DNA of 64,000 nucleotides, from contig NC_089496.1 in assembly GCF_036850765.1 (NCBI RefSeq), forward strand, positions 50,396,113-50,460,112, in the 5' to 3' direction. Positions 55,618 through 64,000 of this stretch are shown here, one piece after another. The DNA is from Saccopteryx bilineata (Eukaryota > Chordata > Mammalia > Chiroptera > Emballonuridae). Each line of letters begins with the position of its first letter. Position 1 is the stretch's first letter. The translations under genes and the position numbers were made by a program. The notes beneath the pieces are model-generated. The model was given only the letters and a program-made list of their open reading frames with translations. It did no database searches and was not told where the DNA came from.

Positions 55618-55941
55618 CTATTCAGTGCAGTTCGATGTGGGCTCACGCACAGAGTTTTTAGGGCTCCTTAGGTAGCTATCCCGTATAGCCTCTACAGACT
55701 CGTCACTGACTGATGGCCTACCAGAACGGGGTTTCTCCACCAAATTGCCGGTTTCCTTCAACTGCTTATCCCACCGAGTAATGTTATTCCTATGTGGTGG
55801 CGCTTTGTTATAAACACGCTGATATTCACGTTGCACTTTGGTCACGGATTCGAATTTAGTGAGCCACAGAACACACTGAACTTTCCTCTGTACTGTCCAC
55901 ATCTCGACTGGCATGGCCGTAGGCTGCTCCACTGTATACAC
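55618..55941 (-). pseudogene. truncated mariner-type transposase, DNA-binding N-terminus
   Basis: A 107-residue frame is uninterrupted from ATG to TAG. Residues 14-65 form a helix-turn-helix-like region (core RKVQCVLWLTKFESVTKVQR, then NNITRWDKQLKETGN). Residues 72-81 carry the RSGRPSVSDE linker, a GRPR-like motif that joins the two helix-turn-helix units in Tc1/mariner transposases. A second helix-turn-helix begins at about residue 80 (VEAIRDSYLRSPKNSVR) and breaks off near residue 100, where the frame runs through a deletion junction into seven unrelated residues. Full-length relatives are about 340 residues and continue with a DDE/D catalytic domain, which is missing. In family terms the product could bind the inverted repeats but not cut. 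Whether it is expressed is unknown; I call it a remnant. Confidence 0.85.
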
Positions 55942-55992
55942 GGTGTTATGTCATCATCTGTGCATGCACACATGCTGCCATATCATCCTACA

Positions 55993-56101
55993 GAAACCAG
56001 GAGGGTTTTCCTTTTATTTGGTGCAGATTTCACATTTCTGTAGTCTTTTGTTGCTTTCCTGTGACCAGTCAAAAGTGCACCATGACTTTACGGACACACT
56101 G
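55993..56101 (-). repeat. right terminal inverted repeat of mariner element
   Basis: Reverse complement of the left end with about 8 differences in 109 bp. Confidence 0.9.
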
Positions 56102-56103
56102 TA

Positions 56104-56743
56104 TTATTCCCAAAAGAAGGTCCATACACCAAAAGCCCAAATCTTTATGGTGAACTAGCCCTGAGTACTGGAATCCTCAAGTTCTCAGGACTAGCGAGAC
56201 AAGACGCACACGTCACTAAGAAGCTAACGGAAAACCAGGCCAGGGTGGAACTAATCTTGAGATTCCGTCACACACAGGAGTCTCCCTCCGCATACGCGCG
56301 AACGCGTCTACTTGGTAGGAAGACAAACTCTCCATCTGGCCGCAAGCTGAGCCAACAGGAGAAACACTTCCTCCTGCCCGCTGTCTGGGCTCCATCCCTG
56401 GGCCTGTGTGCCTCACCCTCGGGGCCAGAGCCCTGAAGCCCACGGCAGGGCCGGTCTCCTCCTCACCCCTCGTGAAGGAAGCAGTGTTAAAGCTGAGTGT
56501 TTGATTTCAAGACAGGTAAGGCCTGTTCTCAAGGCCTGGACATTTAGCTGTGAAACGTGTAAACCGGCTGTGGTCACGTGTCACGCTAAGGAAACGTCAT
56601 GCCATCTCACCCGTGCATGGAGCACAGAGCCACAGAGAGCTGAGACAGACGAACATGCACACGTGTCATTGCCTGGGACACCTCACTCCAGGAGCTGCGG
56701 GGACTATTGCTCTGCTGCTGGTTAACTAGAGCTACCAGTATAT
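56104..56743. other. unannotated sequence
   Basis: No gene or repeat is recognised. Confidence 0.4.
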
Positions 56744-56755
56744 AAAAGCCGTGTA

Positions 56756-56900
56756 GCCTGACTGGTGGAGGCACAGAGGATAAATGAAAACATCGACCTG
56801 GAATGCTGAGGCCGCTGGTTCGAAACCCTGGGCTTGCCGGGTAAAGGCACATATGAGAACTGCTATGAGTTGATGCCTCCAGCTCCTCCCCCTGTCCCCA

Positions 56901-56942
<42 letters not shown>

Positions 56943-56980
56943 CTCTAAAATCAATAAATTAAATCTTAAAAAAAAAAAAT
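56756..56980 (+). mobile_element. type 2 tRNA-derived SINE, older copy
   Basis: GCCTGACTGGTGGAGGCACA head, B box GGTTCGAAACC, a (CT)n tract (56904-56938) and an A-rich end. A likely duplication is AAAAGCCGTGTA (56744-56755) and AAAAGGGCCGTGTA (57001-57014), with about 20 extra bases between the tail and the right copy. Confidence 0.82.
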
Positions 56981-57016
56981 TTAACCAAAGAAAAGGGAAT
57001 AAAAGGGCCGTGTAAA

Positions 57017-57544
57017 TTTTGGCTCAATATCATCATCAGTTAAGCCATAGTCATAAAAATCTGTTGCTGGGAATGTACAAAGACAAGGGAAGATCTAACT
57101 TTTCCATGAGACGGCATTCTGAAAAGGCGTGGACTTTCGTACATGAAACCACGCTAGGCATACCACTATTTGAAAAACGTTTTCTATAGCACCTACCACC
57201 GTGGCGCAGAACTTACGTATTTCTGGCATTTATTGCTTACCGACTCTTTGCATATTGCGGCTGCCGCTGCGGCAGTGGTCGCTGGCCCAGGGCCCAGCTC
57301 AAAGCTCATCTCTGGGGCTCCCCACTCCAGGTCGTCAGCCCTTTCCTCTCTGCCCCCCTGCTCTGCAGGCCTGGGGTGCTGGTCCTAACAGGAGATTCTC
57401 CGAAAGGCGTCACAGGGCTCTCTAAGTCCCCAAACAGGGGAAAGGCGCTCCTTTTTACCAAGCCCTCCACCCACTGTGATCGCCGGTTGGCACGATGCTT
57501 CCCACATGTGCCTCGATTTACCATTTCAACCTTAAAATTCTCAG
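57017..57544. other. unannotated sequence
   Basis: No gene or repeat is recognised. Confidence 0.4.
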
Positions 57545-57665
57545 CAGCTAATCTTATTGAACGGCTACGACGTGCCAGGCACCGTCCTGTTTGCTTGGGA
57601 CACAAACATAGACACAAGAGACAAAAGCTCCTCAATGGATTAATTCAACTAACATTTCTCAAGGG
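57545..57665 (+). repeat. L2-type fragment
   Basis: TTATTGAACGGCTACGACGT followed by GCCAGGCACCGTCCTG, then GGGACACAAACATAGACA, fits the L2 3' end. Confidence 0.7.
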
Positions 57666-58149
57666 CCACGGCAGTTGGTCCTGCAGGCAATGCCTCTCTA
57701 CACACTTACCTCGTATCTCTAACCCTATGTTTAGAATCCATCCCACACGGACACCTCAATCAGCTCCGGTTTCGATGTTCGCCTTTAAGGTATGCAGGCA
57801 ACAGGACCCGCCCTATGGAGAACTCTAGGGGTTTTATTAGACTATCTGACTTTACACTTAGTGTCAGTGAACAGGTGCTCACCTCCCAGAGGGCCCCAGG
57901 AAAAGGATCACTGAGTGCAAATGTCACAGGCTGCACAAATCCCACTGTCACTTCAACGAGACACCTCACGCTCCCAAAAAAAGTAACCAAAAAAGCCAGT
58001 TGAACTCTTACAAAATCTTGGAATCCATATCTTAATCCTTTCAGGAATCTCTGTCCCTCTACTGCCATCTGACCACACGGGTCCACGACCCACCCAGGTG
58101 GTGGCTCTCGCTCAGGCAAACCACCGGAGGTCCTTAGATAGAGCGCAAT
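57666..58149. other. unannotated sequence
   Basis: No gene or repeat is recognised. Confidence 0.4.
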
Positions 58150-58480
58150 TGATGCCCCAAGTCCCAATAACTATCTGGAAAATATTAGAAAAAGTCAATA
58201 CAGTGAAAAGCTTTCCCTTGTCCCTTTCTTGAAATTCTTCTCCAACTTAACCCAATTGCCGAAGCCACTTAGAGGCCTTTAAACAAAATGAAATCCTAAT
58301 GATGTCTCTGCCATGAATAATTAATTGTTCGTGTACAATCTTCTCAACAAAATCCATTCTCATTAGATTAAAGGGTTCCTCCAGATATGTGAGTTCATTA
58401 TGGACATTTTCTGCCTCCTCCTTGTGTCTTCCTTTCTCGGTCCATCTCATCTATGTCTGTGATCTGGGATTCCATCACCT
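58150..58480. promoter_or_regulatory. candidate conserved non-coding block
   Basis: Repeat-free and AT-rich with CCTAATGATG, GAATAATTAATTGTTC and TCATTAGATTAAAGGG. Composition is enhancer-like; evidence is only compositional. Confidence 0.25.
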
Positions 58481-59354
58481 TGGCAGCCTTCCAAAAAGAA
58501 ACAGTCGTAAGGCAATGCAAAGACCTTCGGGAGGTGGCAAACAGCCCTTCCTGCTGCAAAACCTCCCGGCCGCCCTGAAGGAGTCAACACCAGACAGTGG
58601 AGGACCGAAGTCGCCCGGTCCAGGAGGGGTGCCTGGGTCTTTCAGTGGGAAAGGAAGACAGGAGGGGCGGTCTGCATGTGGCATGGCACCCCCTGACTTC
58701 TCATCCCCGAGTCTCCAACTTCATGAGAAAGTCTTGATGACCGCAAAGCCTTGAAGGGAAAGGAACATTATTATAACAGAAGAACATCTTGTTACTTATA
58801 TATTCAGACAGTGAAATGCAAGATCTTAGTCACCATGGGGGGATCCTTAGAGGTCGTCTCCCAGTCACTTGACAAAGAGCTGAACACTGCTGACTGTTGC
58901 AGTGCCAGCCACTGGACCGTGGTGACCCTGGTGACTCTCTCCCTCAGGGCCCGCCTACTCAGTCTTCCCTGCTCCAGCCTCCACAGAAAAGTGTCCCAGT
59001 CTCCCAACTCTACTCCTCGCTGAACTGCACCAGATTTACGAAACCTGTGTTCCAATGTTTAAAATGAATCTAGAAGAAGAACAGGAGCTCATCTATACCT
59101 TCAAACATGTTTCCTGCTTTCCTCCTGAACATAAAGTTGGATTATGCCTACGTTACTGTTGTTTTTCAAAGTAGTAGTCCGAAGAACACTTCGGCATAGG
59201 ATGAGCTTGGCAGATGTTGGGCACAGAGCCTTTTGTTTCTCAGTTGTTTACATAGCTCTACTCCTCCAATGAACAAAATACGATATTCTGTCCTTTTTTC
59301 ACCTAGCCTGCCATATGCATTTTTGAGGTTACAAGATAGTCTTTCGACTGTCAT
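58481..59354. other. unannotated sequence
   Basis: No gene or repeat is recognised. Frames here lack domains. Confidence 0.4.
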
Positions 59355-59535
59355 TGAGAAAAGCCACATGACATGCCACCGAGTGGACACGCTCCACTTG
59401 AATGAACCCTGCTCTTTCCTTTCTATTTTTCATGACTAGCAATAACACTGTAAGCAGCACCTTTCTGCATGAAACTTTTCCAATACTTAGAATTCTTTCC
59501 ATAGATTCAACTCTTAGAAATGGAACTACAGCATC
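59355..59535 (-). mobile_element. old L1 fragment
   Basis: TAGCAATAACACTGTAAGCA and TTCAACTCTTAGAAATGGAA followed by CTACAGCATCAAAGGATA are the reversed ORF2 tail of an old L1. The type 1 SINE inserted at its right end. Confidence 0.6.
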
Positions 59536-59552
59536 AAAGGATACCATTTGGG

Positions 59553-59942
59553 CCCTGGCCGGTTGGCTCAGCGGTAGAGCATCGGCCTGGCGTGCAGGGG
59601 ACCCGGGTTCGATTCCCGGCCAGGGCACATAGGAGAAGCGCCCATTTGCTTCTCCACCCCCCCCTCCTTCCTCTCTGTCTCTCTCTTCCCCTCCTGCAGC
59701 CAAGGCTCCATTGGAGCGAAGATGGCCCGGGCGCTGGGGATGGCTCCTTGGCCTCTGCCCCAGGCGCTAGAGTGGCTCTGGTTGTGGCAGAGCGACGCCC
59801 CGGAGGGGCAGAACATCGCCCCCTGGTGGGCAGAGCGTCGCCCCTGGTGGGCATGCTGGGTGGATCCCGGTCGGGCGCATGCGGGAGTCTGTCTGACTGT
59901 CTCTCCCCGTTTCCAGCTTCAGAAATATACAAAAAAAAAAAA
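59553..59942 (+). mobile_element. type 1 tRNA-derived SINE, near full length
   Basis: CCCTGGCCGGTTGGCTCAGC head, B box GGTTCGATTCC, full body and A tail. Perfect 17 bp duplication AAAGGATACCATTTGGG (59536-59552, 59943-59959). Carries one perfect CTCF-like core (minus, 59818-59831) and a second with one G fewer (about 59840-59851). Confidence 0.94.
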
Positions 59943-59959
59943 AAAGGATACCATTTGGG

Positions 59960-60195
59960 TCGCTGAGATATATGGTAAAAACTTCCCCAAAACACTGCTC
60001 CAATTTAAACTTCTACATATCCTGTTCAATTAACAGCCTCAATTAGCCTTCCATTTAAAATGGCCATAATGTACAGAGGAGGGTGACTTTAAATGTTTAT
60101 CGTGAAATACTATCATGTATAAAAGATACGTCGATAAAAGAACAATAAAATTAACACTCATGCAACCCATCACCGAGTTTAAGAAATAGGATATT
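59960..60195. other. unannotated AT-rich sequence
   Basis: Nothing recognised with confidence; possibly more old L1. Confidence 0.35.
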
Positions 60196-60209
60196 AAAAA
60201 TACTGTAGA

Positions 60210-60601
60210 GGCCCTGGCCGGTTGGCTCAGTGGTAGAGCGTCAGCCTGGTGTGCAGGAGTCCCGGGTTTGATTCCCAGCCAGGGCACACAGGAGAAGCAC
60301 CCATCTGCTTCTCCACCCCTCCCCTTCTCTTTCCTTTCTGTCTCTCTCTTCCTCTCCTGCAGCCAAGGCTTCATTGGAGCAAAGTTGGCCCCGGCACTGA
60401 GGATGGCTCCATGGCCTCTGCCTCAGGCGCTAGAATGGCCCTGGTTGCAACAGAGCAACGCCCCAGATGAGCAGAGCACTGCCCCCTGGTGGGCATGCCA
60501 GGTGGATCCCAGTCGGGCACATATGGGAGTCTGTCTGACTGCCTCCCCATTTCCAACTTCAGAAAAATACAAAAAAAAATATTAAATTAAATTAAATTTA
60601 A
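60210..60601 (+). mobile_element. type 1 tRNA-derived SINE
   Basis: GGCCCTGGCCGGTTGGCTCA head, B box GGTTTGATTCC, ATTAAATTAAATTAAATTTA tail. Duplication AAAAATACTGTAGA (60196-60209, 60602-60615). Only one CTCF-like core is present (minus, 60481-60494); the second unit is deleted. Confidence 0.92.
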
Positions 60602-60763
60602 AAAAATACTGTAGACATTCCCTTAGAATATAGTAGCAACTATGTATAGATCTCATCATCTTATTAGCTTAAAATACACACACACAAACACACACACATC
60701 TCATTCACATCACAATCCATAACGCTCCATGACAAACCAACAGTAACTTAAGACTAGGTGGCT

Positions 60764-60842
60764 TCCATCTTAATTCCACCATCTTAATTCCACCATCTAT
60801 AATTCCACCATCTTAATTCCACCATCTATAATTCCACCATCT
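60764..60842 (+). repeat. 14-15 bp tandem repeat
   Basis: Five to six copies of TAATTCCACCATCT with alternating extra TA/A spacing. Confidence 0.92.
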
Positions 60843-62054
60843 CGGAGTTTCCTGCTTCTAGTCAAGTATACCAGGTAAAAGTAAGGGCGTGTAGAACTCA
60901 TGCCTGCTTCTAAACTGCTTTTCTCAAGAAGTAACACATGTCTACTTTCTTTGGTGACAACTGCCCCGTGGCTTCCACCTGACTACACAGGAGGAGGGCA
61001 GAGGTGGCCTTCTTTACTCCCAAACAGACCTGCCCCCCACACACAGGCTCTGCCACAGTGCCCTTCCCCAAGAGACAGCCCCTTCCTGACTTTTGTGTTA
61101 TTCACTCCCTTGCTTTTCTTTATAGTTAAAAAAGAAACCTGACTAGGAAGCACTAAGCTAATGGGGAGAGAGAAGGATAATATTGACACTGTTATATAAA
61201 GGCTCCTGGAAGAAGACAGGACAACAAAGTGTCTGAGTCACAGTCTGGCTTTAGCTTCCCTAAGAATTTGCAACTGAGCTTTCTGGGGGTGTCAACAGGC
61301 AAGGTCATGAGCAAGTCTTAGGGACCCCAAGGATTGACAGTTTTGGAGCGTTTGACAGAACTCCAATTTGGACCCTACATTGGATGTCCATCAGAAATGG
61401 CTTCAGAGGAAGGAGGCTGCTCTGAATTCCTTCTGAATTCACGATGACCTTCTGTCGGCCCTTGGGAGTCCTTGTAAGCCAACCTGAGAATCAAGGCAGA
61501 GAGAGCACGCAAAAACCTGCACGGTACGTCATCAACACGAGACCAGTGCTGAGCAGAACCTGGGCCCGTCTTGCCCGAACATACGGTCCCAAGTCACAGG
61601 GGTGGTACTGAGGCCACAGGGGTCTTGGAATTCACAGTTCTCAACACACAGTGGCCGCCTTCTCTCTGCAGACGGCTGCCATCTGCCATCTCCCTCGTCA
61701 CCATCCTGGGGACTCTCCTCACCTCTCTGCTGTTGAGCCTCCTTATTCCCATTATCCCAAAGCTCCTCCCCCCCCCGCCTTTTTTTTCTTTTGGTTTACT
61801 CTCTATTTTTTATTCCTCAAACACAGTAAGTACAGTTATCTTAAAGTCTGTAACCCTTAACTCCAGTGTCTGGAGCCCCGAGGTTAGTCTGCTGTGTTTT
61901 TCTCTGCCTAAAACACATTCCCCAGCAGCTTCCTAAGAAAAGATACATGAGAGGTCCATCTTTTTTTTTTTTTTTTCAGGAAATCCAAAAATATGCAAAA
62001 ATGCAATCATAGCATTCTTGAGGCGACAGCCTAGGTAGGCTTTGCAACAACCCC
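60843..62054. other. unannotated sequence
   Basis: No gene or repeat is recognised. A T run lies at 61961-61976. Confidence 0.4.
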
Positions 62055-62200
62055 CATTTAGAGAGGCGGTGCGACATTCCACCGAGTGGACACACCCTTC
62101 CTGACCAAAGCGAGTCTTTTCCTTTAGAAAGTGGTATTGTTTTCCTCCCTTCACTACTATTAGCAAGGCCGCAGTGAGCAACTGCTGAGGAAGGAGCTGT
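62055..62200 (-). mobile_element. old L1 fragment
   Basis: TTCACTACTATTAGCAAGGC followed by CGCAGTGAGCAACTG resembles reversed L1. It shares CCACCGAGTGGACAC with the old L1 fragment at 59.38 kb. Confidence 0.45.
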
Positions 62201-62560
62201 CGCATTGCCAGAAACTGTGGCCTCAGGGGTGGGTTGTCTGCACATGTGCCCTGAAGCAGAGGCTGTCAAAAATTAAACTGGCCTTTCCCTAAACAATAAT
62301 GGTGTCATTCAACCACCAGAAGGCAACTCGGCATAGCAAGATAGTGATTCCCATTCTATTTTTCTGTATGTTTGAAATATTCCATAATAATGTGCAGGCA
62401 ATCTTTCCATAAAATACTAGTTTCCTGATCAACTTTCAATTTTGAAACCATTTCAGATAACCAAAAAAAAAGAAAGTAGCAAAAACAATACAAATCCTGT
62501 TCAGGCTTCCCCCAGCCTCTCCAAAGGTAAACCGTGAACACAGCCACCGTGCAATCTAAC
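62201..62560 (+). other. unannotated with an L1M tail
   Basis: 62345-62392 (TTTTTCTGTATGTTTGAAAT, ATTCCATAATAATG) is the terminal string of old L1M 3' UTRs on the plus strand. The rest is not recognised. Confidence 0.45.
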
Positions 62561-62773
62561 CAGTGATCGGCAAACTCATCAGTCAACAGAGCCAAACATC
62601 AACAGTACAACGATTGAAATTTCTTTTAAGAGCCAAATCTTTTAAACTTAAACTATATAGGTAGGTACATTCCTTATCGAGGTAGCTCCCGCACGTAGTA
62701 TTTTGTGGAAGAGCCACACTCAAGGGGCCAAAGAGCCACATGTGGCTTGCGAGCCGCGGTTTGCCGACCAAGG
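62561..62773. mobile_element. short hAT-type transposon remnant, 213 bp
   Basis: The left end CAGTGATCGGCAAAC and the right end GTTTGCCGACCAAGG are inverted, with GAGCCACATGTGGCTTGCGA and GCCAAA blocks inside. No frame. Flanks AATCTAAC and GTTTAAAC share only half their bases, so the target duplication is eroded or misplaced. Confidence 0.7.
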
Positions 62774-63514
62774 GTTTAAACCAGGGCACTACCTCGGAAG
62801 CAAACTGTTAACTGACGGACAGATTATATTCAGATGTCACCAGCTGGCCCACCCGAGTCCTGTCTCCGGTCCAGGCTCGCAGTGCATTGCACTTAGGTGT
62901 CCTGTCTCCAGCCTGGGGACGTTTCCCTGGTTCTGTCTTCTTCCCCTCCACACTGCCGGGAGTCAAAGTAAAACAGTTAAACCCATCAAGTTTATGACAA
63001 TACTCCCCGCCCCAAAGAGCGTTATTAATTTTTAGCAGTTTGATTAAAAGCAGCCTTCAGGCGGTGGCCAGCACATCGGGGAAGGTCCCCGAAGGGTTCT
63101 AACCCCAGACGCCTCCATGACCTCGAGCAGGTCCCCAGAAGGGGCACGAGGAAGACAGAAACGTGGTTCAGCAGGACCAGGGCTCTACCCACGTCCAGGT
63201 TTACGACAAACCAAGTTTTTAAATCTCAGGTCTCCTGAGCATCTAACCTCAGTGCCAACTCCTGGATGCCTAGACATCTCACCCCACTAGCAGGAACTTC
63301 TACAGTGGGAGGGTGCCAAGTGCACCCCCCCAGGACTCGGTGGGGACACTTCACCCCTAGACGGTCGGCGAGAAGCCCGGGATGCCAGACTGCACATCCT
63401 GGAACTGACCAGGGGCCACCATCTCTAGCTTTCAAGGGCCAGAATCTCAGGGCCAGCATCCTGTCCTTCAGGGCCCCCAAGCTAAACTAACCCTCCACGG
63501 CCCACAGCAGCAGA
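62774..63514. other. unannotated sequence
   Basis: CTCCATGACCTCGAGCAGGT near 63112 may be MIR. Nothing else recognised. Confidence 0.35.
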
Positions 63515-63524
63515 GCTATGTGGT

Positions 63525-63541
63525 GCTGCACCGCCATCTAG
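63525..63541 (-). promoter_or_regulatory. CTCF-like core motif
   Basis: GCACCGCCATCTAGTGC is a good match to the reversed CTCF core (CGCCATCTAGTG). It lies in unique sequence. Motif only. Confidence 0.35.
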
Positions 63542-63545
63542 TGCT

Positions 63546-64000
63546 TCGAATAATAAAGTGCAACCGCTCCATCCCCGGCTCCAGCCACAGCTGTTGCAAC
63601 TAATAATTTAGCAGAGGTCTACAACCTTGAAGAAGCAACATGCCAAGATTTGATCAGTTTACTCCTAATTTCGCCGGTGACAAGCCATTGTGGTTTGTTG
63701 GGAAGAGGCACTGGAGTCAGATGGAGCAGGAGAGAGCGCCTCCTCTGTTTTTATTCAGCCTGACTGGTTCAGTCTCCGGACCTTTTCCTCGTATTAAAAT
63801 CACTGCATTGAAGGTTGTTCTCATGTTCCTAGGTGAGTCCTGGATTCACGTGAGGCTCCCAGTAAACACGCACCCCCTCTCATGCTCTCTCTAACCCTTG
63901 TACGCAGAGAATTTCCCTGACAACCTAGAGTCATCCAGACGGAAGGCATGGTTCACAAGAGACACGGTAATGTTTATCTGGAAAGTTGGAAACGCTGGAC
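63546..64000. other. unannotated sequence
   Basis: 63690-63760 is weakly MIR-like. No gene recognised to the window end. Confidence 0.35.

Larger units (their letters stand above)
55505..56101 (-). mobile_element. Tc1/mariner-type transposon, internally deleted, 597 bp
   Basis: The element is bounded by TA on both sides (55503-55504, 56102-56103), the target duplication of the Tc1/mariner superfamily. Terminal inverted repeats are about 109 bp (55505-55613 and 55993-56101), start CAGTGTGTCCGTAAAG and differ at about 8 positions. Between them lies the 5' part of a transposase gene on the minus strand. The catalytic DDE/D region is absent, so the copy is non-autonomous and arose by internal deletion. 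Confidence 0.93.

Overview
This window reads as nuclear DNA from a placental mammal, most likely a bat. The evidence is the interspersed repeats. Three related tRNA-derived SINE types recur: a ~400 bp type starting GGCCCTGGCCGGTTGG (type 1), a ~200 bp type starting CCTGACCTGTGGTGG (type 2) and a ~330 bp type starting CCTGACCRGGCGGTGG (type 3). From memory I associate these heads with Chiroptera and suspect a rhinolophoid bat; this was not checked against a repeat library. Placental-wide MLT1 and MLT2 LTRs, MIR, L2, MER5-like elements and several ages of L1 agree with a placental mammal. hAT-like elements and one Tc1/mariner element fit the known DNA-transposon activity in bats.

I found no convincing host protein-coding gene, exon, processed pseudogene or functional RNA gene in the 64 kb. 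The open frames seen are explained by SINE bodies, microsatellites, 3n-period minisatellites, L1 ORF2 tails or GC-rich chance. The only frame with clear protein homology besides L1 is a 107-residue mariner-type transposase N-terminus at 55618-55941 (minus). The window is best described as intergenic or deep intronic.

Layout: 0-11 kb has scattered SINEs and L1 pieces plus a pair of related, unique, regulatory-looking segments at 8.4 and 9.7 kb. 11-20 kb has SINEs, two MLT1 LTRs, a 26 bp inverted repeat and a 167 bp direct repeat (18.3 and 19.6 kb). 20-31 kb is L1-rich and includes an L1 flanked by ~95 bp direct repeats, a 56 bp L1 nested in an older L1, and a hAT-like element at 29.7 kb. 31-40 kb has two type 3 SINEs, an LTR fragment and the best candidate conserved non-coding block (35.88-36.42 kb). 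40-45 kb has a hAT nested in an L1 tail, an MLT2 solo LTR and a twin-primed L1 carrying a nested SINE. 45-49 kb is minisatellite-rich. 49-64 kb has SINEs, an MLT1 LTR, the mariner element, and further L1, L2 and hAT remnants.

There is no operon-like gene cooperation to describe. Two themes with possible function stand out. Type 1 SINEs carry one or two CTCF-like core motifs each. A few AT-rich unique blocks with TAAT cores look like candidate enhancers. Both are inferences that need alignment or ChIP data.
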